From NCBI GenBank assembly GCA_030824175.1, contig JAVBYH010000356.1, forward strand, positions 1 through 14,865: a DNA stretch of 14,865 nt, in the 5' to 3' direction. Positions 6,970 to 12,697 of the stretch are shown here, piece after piece. This DNA comes from Bacteroidota bacterium (GTDB lineage Bacteria; Bacteroidota; Ignavibacteria; UBA10030; UBA8401). The notes beneath the pieces were generated by a model. The model was not told the origin of the DNA. It saw only the letters and a program-made list of their open reading frames with translations, and made no database searches. The translations under genes and the position numbers were made by a program. How positions within the stretch are numbered: the first letter of the stretch is position 1; every line of letters begins with the position of its first letter.

Positions 6970-8465
6970 TGGTCTTCTCCTTGTGCATTCCAAATGGACA
7001 GTACTTTTTCGGGCGTGCCGATCGTCGCGTAGAGCTCGGTCATAGCCTTGTAATAATCGTAGAGCGACTGTTTCCGCTCGATCAGGTTCTTCTCGTACAC
7101 GAGTTCGGCGTCGATCACGTCGAGCGAGGTGCCGAGGCCGGTCTCGAAGCGGTTCTGCATGAGGCGGCGGTTCTCGGCGGCGAGCGCGATGTTTTTCTTC
7201 AGGCGCTGGTAGCGGTTGCGCGCGTTCACAAGCTCGCGGTAGTTCTTGTTAACGAGGAGGTCGATCTTCCTGCGCGTGTCGGCCTCGAGATATTCCACCT
7301 CGCGTTCGAGATGGACGGCGGATTCGAGACGGGAATATTTCTTGAACCCGTTGAACAGGTTCACGCTCAGCTGCAGGCCGACTGCCCAGCGCGGTTCGAG
7401 GATCGAGAGGTACTGGGGAAACACTTCATATTTTCCGAAGGCGGCGATCTGCGGCAGGAACTCCGAGCGCTGCACGTTGTAATTCTGCGCGGCGGCCTCG
7501 CGCTTCTCGGCGAGGATTCTGAGCACGGGGTGCTGCGTCATCGCCCCGGCCTGGTACACGGCGAGCGTATCGCCGGTGGCGCGGTACGAGAGCGTCTCGA
7601 ACACCTCGAGCGGCTCATCGGGGAGCATGCCGAGCGAGGCGCGGAGAGCGATCTTCGCGAGCTCGAGCCGGTTCTGGTCGTCGAGGAGGTTCCGTTCGGC
7701 ATCGGCGGCGGCGACCTCCGCGCGCATCACCTGATGCGAGGCGATGAGCCCCTCGGTGAACAGCTTCTGCGCCCTGGCCACATGACGGTTCATGCCGGCG
7801 AACACGGCCTGTCTCGTCGTCACGACGTCCGTCATGAGCACGACGGCGAGATAGTTCGTGACGGTTTCCTGCACGATCTCGTTCCGCGTCCGGCCGAGCT
7901 CGATCTCGGCCGAGCGCTGCTCGGAGGAGGCGTATTTTTTCGCGGCGAGCAATTTCCCGCCGAGGAACAACGGCTGCGTCGCGACGAACGTGCCGGTCTT
8001 GTAATCGGCCGGCTTCACCTCTTCGACGAACAGGGGGAGGCGCTTGTCGAGCGATGAGAAATTCGCCGCCGTCATCGCATCGCGCTGCGCCTGTGTGAGC
8101 GCCGGCCTGCCCTGCACAAGGCTGTAGACGTTGGCGAACTCCGTCTGCGTGCCCGCCTGCAGCGTCATCATCGCCTGACGGATCGGTCCGAGGTCGATCG
8201 TGATCGGGTCGTTCAGATGCGTGTAGCTCGCGGTGAACGTGAGCGAGGGAAGGAAGTTGCCCACGGCCTCCCTTGTGCCGTACTCCTTCTGCGTAACGCG
8301 CTCCTGGTACTGGCTGATGCGTTCATTCCTGCCGAGCGCCGTCGTTATCGCCGTCTCGAGCGTCAACGCCTGCGACATCCCCGGTTCCGGCGCCGCGAGC
8401 ATCAGCGCCGCCAGCAGCGGCGCCGCATATCGCCGGCACCGCCTGTGAATATCCTGTCCGTGCAT
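6966..8465 (-). CDS. TolC-family outer membrane efflux protein
   Basis: 499-residue outer-membrane channel protein. An N-terminal signal peptide is visible (basic HRRCRR, then AAPLLAALMLA, about 10-24). Two OEP repeats follow, each with the expected strand and helix features. In repeat one these are NFLPSLTFTASYTHLND at 70-86, QPLFLGGK at 164-171 and LFTEGLIASHQVMRAE at 235-250. In repeat two they are SEFLPQIAAFGKYE at 334-347, SVNLFNGFKKYSR at 367-379 and RFETGLGTSLDVIDAE at 439-454. The start at 8465 puts the signal peptide first and has AAGGAT about 9 nt upstream. The longer frame to 8612 would run into tetR and is rejected. It lies 47 nt after tetR and overlaps the adaptor gene by 4 nt, so it is dedicated to this export operon. 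Confidence 0.93.
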   Translation of the reverse strand: MHGQDIHRRCRRYAAPLLAALMLAAPEPGMSQALTLETAITTALGRNERISQYQERVTQKEYGTREAVGNFLPSLTFTASYTHLNDPITIDLGPIRQAMMTLQAGTQTEFANVYSLVQGRPALTQAQRDAMTAANFSSLDKRLPLFVEEVKPADYKTGTFVATQPLFLGGKLLAAKKYASSEQRSAEIELGRTRNEIVQETVTNYLAVVLMTDVVTTRQAVFAGMNRHVARAQKLFTEGLIASHQVMRAEVAAADAERNLLDDQNRLELAKIALRASLGMLPDEPLEVFETLSYRATGDTLAVYQAGAMTQHPVLRILAEKREAAAQNYNVQRSEFLPQIAAFGKYEVFPQYLSILEPRWAVGLQLSVNLFNGFKKYSRLESAVHLEREVEYLEADTRRKIDLLVNKNYRELVNARNRYQRLKKNIALAAENRRLMQNRFETGLGTSLDVIDAELVYEKNLIERKQSLYDYYKAMTELYATIGTPEKVLSIWNAQGEDQ

Positions 8466-8512
8466 AAGTGATGATCCTTGCTGTTCGTAATAATGAATGG
8501 CCCGTCCCCCCG

Positions 8513-9115
8513 TCACTTCTTCACGGGATGGAGCAGGATGCCGTTCTTGATGATGAATTTCAGGTTCTGCCTGACTTTGTTCAGGGGCAGCGCCTCGGGC
8601 TCGATCGTCCATTGCTGAAGCAGATGCCTGAACGCGCCGATGATGAAATGGCGGAACACCTTGATGTCGACGTTGGCGTTGAAGACGCGCCGCTCCACCC
8701 CCTCGCGGATGACGGACTCGGCGAGGTCGAGGAAGTCGTTGTAATGATCCTTCAGCGTGCCGACCCCCTTCATGAGGAATTGGTGGTGCTCGTTCACGAA
8801 GATGAGCGCCAGGGCCGTGTTGCCGGTGAAGATATCGAAGACGAGATCCACCGTCATGTCGAGTTTTTCAACGGGCGACATGTCGGTCCTCGGTACGAGC
8901 AGCCGCAGTTCGCCGGCCAGCTGCGACCAGAGCTGCTCCAGGATGACGACGATGATCGCCTCCTTGTTGGGATAGTAGCGGTAGATGCTGCCGGTGGCGA
9001 CGCCTGCCAGCTCGGCGATCTTCGCGATCTTCGCCTGATGAAAGCCGTCCTCCGCGATCACGTCCATGCCCGCCTTGAGGATCGCCTTGCGTTTGTTCTC
9101 GTCGAGTGTGCGCAT
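8513..9115 (-). CDS. TetR/AcrR-family transcriptional regulator of the efflux operon
   Basis: 200-residue repressor. Residues 7-53 form the TetR DNA-binding domain: an ILKAGMDVIAEDGFHQAKIA start, then the helix-turn-helix IAELAGVATGSIYRYYPNKE at about 33-52. The rest is a helical ligand-binding and dimerisation domain without a recognisable ligand class. It is the first gene of a five-gene minus-strand operon (tetR, tolC, hlyD, two permeases). A 31-bp perfect palindrome covers the -10 element just upstream, which strongly suggests autorepression of the whole operon with release by an exported or toxic ligand. No clear Shine-Dalgarno precedes the ATG at 9115; the leader is AT-rich and short. 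Confidence 0.94.
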   Translation of the reverse strand: MRTLDENKRKAILKAGMDVIAEDGFHQAKIAKIAELAGVATGSIYRYYPNKEAIIVVILEQLWSQLAGELRLLVPRTDMSPVEKLDMTVDLVFDIFTGNTALALIFVNEHHQFLMKGVGTLKDHYNDFLDLAESVIREGVERRVFNANVDIKVFRHFIIGAFRHLLQQWTIEPEALPLNKVRQNLKFIIKNGILLHPVKK

Positions 9116-9122
9116 AGTGTTT

Positions 9123-9153
9123 TATAATGAATGATGAATCACCATTCATTATA
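9123..9153. promoter_or_regulatory. Predicted TetR operator palindrome
   Basis: TATAATGAATG and CATTCATTATA are perfect 11-bp inverted arms around a 9-bp spacer, centred at 9138. The palindrome lies 7 bp upstream of the tetR start codon. Its distal arm contains the -10 hexamer on the minus strand, so a bound repressor dimer would block RNA polymerase. Assignment to the adjacent TetR protein is inference from position, symmetry and size. Confidence 0.68.
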
Positions 9154-9176
9154 GCAATCCGCGCATAAAAAGTCAA
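9148..9176 (-). promoter_or_regulatory. Sigma-70-type promoter of the tetR-efflux operon
   Basis: On the minus strand TTGACT (9176-9171) and TATAAT (9153-9148) are separated by exactly 17 bp, a near-consensus pair. Transcription would start near 9141, giving a leader of about 26 nt before tetR. The -10 hexamer is inside the palindromic operator. Confidence 0.65.
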
Positions 9177-9198
9177 GTCCCATGGGGTAAAAATCACT

Positions 9199-9227
9199 TT
9201 TTTTTTTGAGCGGGAATCCGCTATATT
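9199..9227 (+). promoter_or_regulatory. Weak candidate promoter of the 93-aa gene
   Basis: A TATATT -10-like box (9222-9227) lies 65 bp before the start codon on the plus strand. The -35 position falls in a run of ten T (9198-9207) and does not match a consensus. A small palindrome (AGCGG-GAAT-CCGCT, 9209-9222) sits in the spacer. The T-run precedes the hairpin rather than following it, so this is not a terminator. Confidence 0.28.
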
Positions 9228-9291
9228 GTGCGGCCGGCGCTCATGCTTTGCGCGTACCGGCCGATAGTAGGAGTAACGGAGAACGAGACAC

Positions 9292-9573
9292 ATGAATGTG
9301 GGGAACACGACAGCCAGTGTCCTGACGCAAACGGTCAAACAGGGCGATACGGCAAAAGAACAATTGGGCCTTCAGACACAGCCGCACCTCGCGTTCCTCG
9401 AGAAGCAGACGACAGCCCATGTACTGAAGATCCTCGAGCAGGTGATCGAAAAGGACAAGCCGCAGCGCGTCGACAAGGACGCCAAACAAAAGGAAAAGCG
9501 CACGCTCCGCTACACGGTGAAAGGCAACAAGGTCACCGCTATCGCGGAACCCCATATCGACACCACGATGTAA
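9292..9573 (+). CDS. Hypothetical small charged protein, 93 aa
   Basis: I do not recognise this protein. It has no signal peptide, transmembrane segment or cysteine. The middle, LAFLEKQTTAHVLKILEQVI (about 34-53), should be an amphipathic helix. A very Lys/Asp-rich stretch follows (about 54-69), then a short beta-like tail with RYTVKGNKVTAIAEP (about 73-87). That tail resembles a two-stranded hairpin. It looks like a genuine gene: GGAG lies 10 nt upstream of the ATG, codon use is like its GC-rich neighbours, and a strong hairpin follows the stop by a few bases. It is monocistronic, divergent from the tetR operon and convergent with the Hsp20 operon. Cytoplasmic location is inferred from composition. 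Confidence 0.72.
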   Translation: MNVGNTTASVLTQTVKQGDTAKEQLGLQTQPHLAFLEKQTTAHVLKILEQVIEKDKPQRVDKDAKQKEKRTLRYTVKGNKVTAIAEPHIDTTM

Positions 9574-9580
9574 ACGACAA

Positions 9581-9620
9581 CGCCCGGTCACGCATGCATG
9601 CATGACCGGGCGCTTTGTGT
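9581..9620. terminator. Strong hairpin between convergent genes, probable bidirectional terminator
   Basis: CGCCCGGTCA (9581-9590) pairs perfectly with TGACCGGGCG (9603-9612) around a 12-base loop that contains the self-complementary TGCATGCA. The plus side is followed by CTTTGTGT and the minus side by TTGTCGTTT. Both tails are modest but T-containing. It lies 8 bases after the stop of the 93-aa gene and 37 bases beyond the end of the Hsp20 operon. Confidence 0.66.
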
Positions 9621-9648
9621 ACTGCGACACCTCCGCCGCTGAGCCGCC

Positions 9649-10134
9649 TCACTTCACCTTCACATCGATCGTCTTCTGCTTCGTCTCCTCCGTCTTCGGG
9701 AGCGTCAGCGTCAGCAGTCCGTCCGTATACTTCGCGTCGATTGCATCGGACTTGATCGCGCCGGGAATCGACACGGAGCGTTCGAACATGCCGAAGGAGC
9801 GCTCGAGACGATGATAATCCCCCTCCTTCTTCTCATACTCCGATTTTTTCTCCCCGGTGATCGTGACGATGTTATTGTTCAGCGTCACCTTCACCTCGTC
9901 CTTCTTCATCCCGGGCAGCTCGGCCTTGATCACGTACGAGTCCTTCGTCTCCGAAAAATCCACGGCCGGCGTAAACATCGCCCCTCCCATCGAGTCTTCG
10001 AACACGTCGCCATGGAAAAACTGGTCGAGCATCCGGTTCATCTCACGCTGGAAGGAATGGAGTCCCCGCGCCATCGGAAAGTCGCGGTTCCACACATCCA
10101 GCTCCGTTGCCGGGGTGCGCTTCATGAGTGCCAT
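9649..10134 (-). CDS. Hsp20/alpha-crystallin small heat-shock protein (third gene of the cluster)
   Basis: 161-residue ATP-independent holdase that binds unfolding proteins. An N-terminal arm (about 1-52) includes FQREMNRMLDQFF, the amphipathic helix common in bacterial class A Hsp20. The alpha-crystallin domain spans about 53-148, with ELPGMKKDEVKV (72-83) and the conserved AKYTDGLLTLTLPK (134-147). The C-terminal tail has an I-x-V motif (IDV, 156-158), which docks to a neighbouring dimer in oligomers. AGGAGG lies 6 nt upstream of the ATG, the best RBS of the cluster. It is the last gene of the operon, 23 nt after the middle hsp20, and probably the most strongly translated one. Confidence 0.94.
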   Translation of the reverse strand: MALMKRTPATELDVWNRDFPMARGLHSFQREMNRMLDQFFHGDVFEDSMGGAMFTPAVDFSETKDSYVIKAELPGMKKDEVKVTLNNNIVTITGEKKSEYEKKEGDYHRLERSFGMFERSVSIPGAIKSDAIDAKYTDGLLTLTLPKTEETKQKTIDVKVK

Positions 10135-10157
10135 ACGATCCTCCTGTGAGTTGGTTG

Positions 10158-10511
10158 TTATTGAATGGATATTGTTCTCGGCAGAAAATGCTGCTTCTTG
10201 TTGAGCGTGATCGTCAGGACGCCGAGATCGTACGCCGCGTCGACAGCCTGCTGGTCCACATCATCGGCGAGTGAAAACCTCCGGTGATATTCGATCGGCA
10301 GCGAATCGTCGAGCAGCAGCGTCGCATCCTTCTCGAAGTGCGCATCGACGGTGACCTCCACCGTCAGCACGCCTTCGTTGATCTGCGCCTTGATGTTCGC
10401 CCGGTCCGCCCCCGGCATGTCCAGGCGCACCACATACGACTGGGGCAGCTCCTGGACGTCGGCCGACGGTGTGATCCGACGCGTCGTCGGTCGGGATGTA
10501 TTGTTCTCCAT
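10158..10511 (-). CDS. Short divergent Hsp20-family protein (second gene of the cluster)
   Basis: 117 residues, shorter than its two neighbours because the N-terminal arm is only about 17 residues. The alpha-crystallin domain is recognisable: LDMPGADRANIKAQINEGVLTV begins near 30 with the usual elPGv and GvLtI spacing. AAYDLGVLTITLNKK (92-106) replaces the family A-x-x-x-n-GvL-x-i-x-lPK. The Pro of LPK is Asn here and the Asn/Asp-Gly is Leu-Gly. The C-terminal I-x-I motif (ISI, 114-116) is kept. The ATG at 10511 has AAGGAG 7 nt upstream. The longer frame to 10658 runs into the upstream gene and is rejected. Little arm means it may co-assemble with the other two rather than form large oligomers; that is inference. 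Confidence 0.85.
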   Translation of the reverse strand: MENNTSRPTTRRITPSADVQELPQSYVVRLDMPGADRANIKAQINEGVLTVEVTVDAHFEKDATLLLDDSLPIEYHRRFSLADDVDQQAVDAAYDLGVLTITLNKKQHFLPRTISIQ

Positions 10512-10527
10512 ACCATCTCTCCTTTCA

Positions 10528-10962
10528 TTACTGTATGACGATTGCCTTCGGTTTTGCCGCTTCCACCTTCGGAAGCACGATCGAGAGCACGCCGTCGCGG
10601 TATTCCGCGCTGACCTTCGCTCCGTCCACTTCGTAGGGCAGCTTGAACGAGCGTTCAAACCGGCCGTACGTGATCTCCTCGCGTACGCTCGCCGCGCCCT
10701 TCGGCACCTCCGGCGCCGTGCGCTCCCCGCTGATCGTGAGCACGTCGCCCAGGAGCTTGATGTCGATGGCGTCCTTCGGCACGCCGGGAATCTCGGCGAC
10801 GACGTGCAGCGCGTCCTTCATGTCCGCGATGTTCACGTACGGATAGCGCGTCGTGCGCGCGACGCCCGTCTGCCAATCGAGATCGGGAAATAATGCACCG
10901 CGATCGAAAAGCGCGTCAAACGCCGAGGGTGCTGTTGGTCTTGATTCAAGTCGTACAATCAT
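10528..10962 (-). CDS. Hsp20/alpha-crystallin small heat-shock protein (first gene of the cluster)
   Basis: 144-residue small heat-shock protein. A short N-terminal arm (about 1-38) lacks the helix seen in the third gene. The alpha-crystallin domain (about 40-133) carries AEIPGVPKDAIDIKL (56-70), GRFERSFKLPYEVDG (100-114) and the conserved AEYRDGVLSIVLPK (119-132). The tail ends with an I-x-I motif (IVI, 141-143). The start at 10962 has AAGGAG 6 nt upstream. It is the promoter-proximal gene of a three-gene operon with gaps of 16 and 23 nt. The sequence is clearly different from the third gene, so the two are old paralogs rather than a recent duplication. Confidence 0.94.
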   Translation of the reverse strand: MIVRLESRPTAPSAFDALFDRGALFPDLDWQTGVARTTRYPYVNIADMKDALHVVAEIPGVPKDAIDIKLLGDVLTISGERTAPEVPKGAASVREEITYGRFERSFKLPYEVDGAKVSAEYRDGVLSIVLPKVEAAKPKAIVIQ

Positions 10963-11002
10963 GGCTGTCTCCTTTGTGTTTGAATGTGTGTGTTTCGGTT
11001 AC

Positions 11003-11031
11003 ATCATATACATTGACAAACGGCGTGCCAA
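11003..11031 (-). promoter_or_regulatory. Sigma-70-type promoter of the Hsp20 operon
   Basis: On the minus strand TTGGCA (11031-11026) and TATGAT (11008-11003) are separated by 17 bp, each one mismatch from consensus. Transcription would start near 10996, about 34 nt before the first hsp20. No CIRCE inverted repeat (TTAGCACTC-N9-GAGTGCTAA) is present, so HrcA control is not indicated. The -35 region also resembles a sigma-54 -24 box, but the -12 box is imperfect. Confidence 0.58.
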
Positions 11032-11094
11032 TTTTTTGATCGTTGAAATCGGAAAATTTTATGGGTATTTCGGGAGGGCGTGCCCAGCGCGCTA

Positions 11095-11373
11095 GTCACT
11101 TTGTCACAGGCGCTGTCACTTTGTACCGCAATTGCTGAAAATTTGTCACCGCTTGTGACATTTTTTCACTCGCTGGATCGAGGAGGAGGCAGCAATATAA
11201 TTTATCTGCCGTCACTTCCCACCACCGTATGTCCGGATCCTTCGAGAGAATGAGGCCGAACCCGCCCTGCATGATGAGAGAGTCGAGGAGATGAAACGAG
11301 TGCGGATACTTATCGGATCCATCCACAAATAATCTCGATTTTACATTTTATGTTTATATGACATCGCTGTCAC
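11095..11373. repeat. Cluster of TGTCAC motifs and a 10-bp direct repeat
   Basis: GTCACTTTGT occurs at 11095-11104 and 11115-11124, exactly 20 bp apart. TGTCAC occurs at 11102, 11114, 11144 and 11368, and its complement GTGACA at 11155. The 11144-11160 pair forms a TGTCAC-N5-GTGACA palindrome followed by six T on the plus strand, a terminator-like hairpin with no plus-strand gene ahead of it. A TGACA-TCGC-TGTCA palindrome lies at 11359-11372. Confidence 0.45.
11096..11326 (-). pseudogene. Open frame of uncertain status, possible gene remnant (76 codons)
   Basis: Not recognised. Starting at a GTG (11326) it reads as a plausible globular segment with HLLDSLIMQGGFGLIL and RWWEVTADKLYCCLLLD, and the frame uses GC-ending codons like the surrounding genes. 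There is no ATG start, no Shine-Dalgarno and no promoter. The frame stays open only a few codons further, to a stop at 11348-11350, where AT-rich DNA begins. This pattern fits the 3' part of an older gene whose 5' part was replaced. It could also be a chance frame; the last 15 codons consist largely of the TGTCAC repeat cluster. Confidence 0.3.
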
Positions 11374-11414
11374 ACTATTTATGACTACTTGTCAATAAAA
11401 TATTGGCAAAAGAA

Positions 11415-11430
11415 TCATATGATCATATGA
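11415..11430. repeat. Perfect 16-bp palindrome TCATATGATCATATGA
   Basis: The 16 bases equal their own reverse complement and are also a tandem pair of the palindromic octamer TCATATGA. It lies 16 bp before the possible 52-aa ORF, at a distance where a repressor or a dimeric regulator could act. AT-rich context raises the chance level. Confidence 0.45.
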
Positions 11431-11445
11431 CAACACCTTTGTTAA

Positions 11446-11604
11446 ATGATGCTTATACTAATCACCGTTTCAGTTTTGTATCAGGATGGTGAGGAAGATT
11501 TGTTGGAGGGACTGGATGATTTTTCCTTAGGAGGCATAACGGTGACCATTCATACACCGTTTGTTTTACGTCATATGTTTATCAATGGAAGGGATTCTTT
11601 ATGA
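11446..11604 (+). CDS. Possible small ORF (52 aa) overlapping the start of the T9SS gene
   Basis: Not recognised. The frame begins with two consecutive ATGs right after an in-frame TAA and encodes 52 residues: hydrophobic LILITVSVLY at the N-terminus, the acidic stretch DGEEDLLEGLDD, then a basic-hydrophobic tail with HTPFVLRHMF. Its stop overlaps the ATG of the next gene as ATGA (11601-11604), the same coupling seen between bona fide operon genes here. Against it: no Shine-Dalgarno is visible before 11446 and the length is near chance for AT-rich DNA. It could be a small coupled leader gene, the 3' remnant of a gene, or nothing. Confidence 0.35.
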   Translation: MMLILITVSVLYQDGEEDLLEGLDDFSLGGITVTIHTPFVLRHMFINGRDSL

Positions 11605-12515
11605 AATTGATACATGTAATTGTTTTCCTCCTCATATTTCCATTCGCTTCTGGTCTTCGCTCACAAACGGATTCCTCGCGCGGCAAATTTCCACTCCATG
11701 TCGGCAATGTCTGGCAATACCACACATACGACTACGTCGTTGGAGGGGGTGTTAAATATACATATGGCTGGACCACAAAAGTAATCGGAGATACAGTTAT
11801 GCCTGATGGAAAGAAATACTCTATCCTTCAATCGGATTTTGATACGACTTCCCTTGGCTTGCTACGTCAAGAAGGCCCATATGTCCGCTCCTATTTTCCT
11901 GATCCATATCAACGCACAGTTCGCTTTGACTTTACAACGTCACTTAATGATACCGTTTTCCTTTATCCACGGACTAATTTTGGAGACAGTATAATTTGCC
12001 GAGTTACATTTAATAATTATGTAAACGTGTTTGGAAATAAAAAACTAGCATGGGATTTTTACACATATGTTTCTTCAACATCCTCATTCATGACTCAGAC
12101 TGTTGCCGACGGATTCGGGATTGTTTCAGAAAAAAGTGAAGGCGGGAATGATTGGTTTCTAACGGGGGCAATTATTAATGGGGTTAAATACGGGAACATT
12201 ACTTCGGTGAAAGATCAATCCAAAGATAGACAGCCAGCCACATTTGTGCTTTCCCAAAACTACCCCAATCCTTTCAACTCTAGCACCCTCATTTCGTTCT
12301 GCTTAACTGTACCGCAGAAAGTTGAGATTGGTATTTATGATATGCTTGGTAGAAGAGTAACCGTTTTATTGAATTCGAACTTACCATCGGGTTTTCATCG
12401 TGTAAAATGGAATGGGAGGAGCGATCATGGCCAGGATCAGCCGAGTGGAGTATATTTTTTCCGTTTGGTGTGTGGGGGTATGTCCAAGCAAGTAAAAATG
12501 CTGATGATCAAATAG
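11601..12515 (+). CDS. Secreted protein of unknown function with T9SS type A sorting domain
   Basis: 304 residues. A Sec signal peptide is clear (MKLIHVIVFLLIFPFASG, cleavage near 19-22). The mature region starts FPLHVGNVWQYHTYDY (30-45) and ends ADGFGIVSEKSEGGNDW (169-185) and GAIINGVKYGN. This layout is common in secreted FCB-group proteins whose function is unknown. The sorting domain begins QNYPNPFNSST (219-229), continues IGIYDMLGRRV (243-253) and ends GVYFFRLVCGG...KMLMIK. The ATG at 11601 has AAGGGA about 6 nt upstream. Base composition and codon use are far more AT-rich than in flanking genes, which suggests transfer or a different history. It is the only plus-strand gene in the right half of the window and is followed by its own terminator. 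Confidence 0.87.
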   Translation: MKLIHVIVFLLIFPFASGLRSQTDSSRGKFPLHVGNVWQYHTYDYVVGGGVKYTYGWTTKVIGDTVMPDGKKYSILQSDFDTTSLGLLRQEGPYVRSYFPDPYQRTVRFDFTTSLNDTVFLYPRTNFGDSIICRVTFNNYVNVFGNKKLAWDFYTYVSSTSSFMTQTVADGFGIVSEKSEGGNDWFLTGAIINGVKYGNITSVKDQSKDRQPATFVLSQNYPNPFNSSTLISFCLTVPQKVEIGIYDMLGRRVTVLLNSNLPSGFHRVKWNGRSDHGQDQPSGVYFFRLVCGGMSKQVKMLMIK

Positions 12516-12602
12516 TGTTGGGTTCTCTGGCTAACGATTTCGACTACTAAGCTCGTAAAGGACCTGCACCTCCAAGTTATTGCCCATGCAGGGCACACCA
12601 AT

Positions 12603-12634
12603 AAAAAAGGCACCCCGCGAGGAGTGCGTTTTTT
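12603..12634 (+). terminator. Intrinsic terminator after the AT-rich T9SS gene
   Basis: GCACCCC and GGAGTGC form a stem with one C-A mismatch around a GCGA tetraloop, preceded by six A and followed by six T (12629-12634). The A-tract makes it potentially bidirectional, also closing the trxB operon that arrives from the right. It lies 88 bases after the stop codon. Confidence 0.72.
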
Positions 12635-12640
12635 GTAGCG

Positions 12641-12673
12641 TTCATGAATGTGGGGTTCATCACCCCGCATGAA
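12641..12673. other. Imperfect inverted repeat
   Basis: TTCATG (12641-12646) and CATGAA (12668-12673) flank an inner stem GGGGT/ACCCC (12652-12656 with 12662-12666), with an asymmetric internal loop. No U-tract follows. It may assist termination for the trxB unit or be the remnant of another repeat. Confidence 0.32.
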
Positions 12674-12697
12674 AATACCCGTTTCTCTGCAGCGGAT

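Larger units (their letters stand above)
10963..11600. other. 638-bp intergenic stretch with a base-composition boundary
   Basis: Between the Hsp20 operon and the second T9SS gene there is no gene that I can recognise. It holds, in order: the Hsp20 promoter (11003-11031), a minus-strand open frame of uncertain status (11096-11326), TGTCAC-type repeats, an AT-rich segment from about 11330 with a 16-bp palindrome, and a possible 52-aa plus-strand ORF (11446-11604). The shift from GC-rich to AT-rich DNA near 11330 is visible by eye. Confidence 0.6.

Noticed and set aside
5953..8057. Two long plus-strand ORFs (359 and 369 codons) over hlyD and tolC
   Set aside because: Antisense to clearly identified genes, no RBS, no domain.
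8466..8612. Extended start of the tolC-type gene
   Set aside because: It would overlap tetR by 100 bp and place about 50 residues in front of the signal peptide.
9191..9222. T-run next to a small hairpin as a terminator
   Set aside because: The T-run precedes the hairpin on the plus strand and becomes an A-run after it on the minus strand, the wrong order for intrinsic termination.
10963..11050. CIRCE/HrcA operator in front of the hsp20 operon
   Set aside because: No TTAGCACTC-N9-GAGTGCTAA-like inverted repeat is present.
11095..11373. CRISPR array
   Set aside because: Repeats are only 6-10 bp with irregular spacing and no spacers of uniform length; no cas gene is present.
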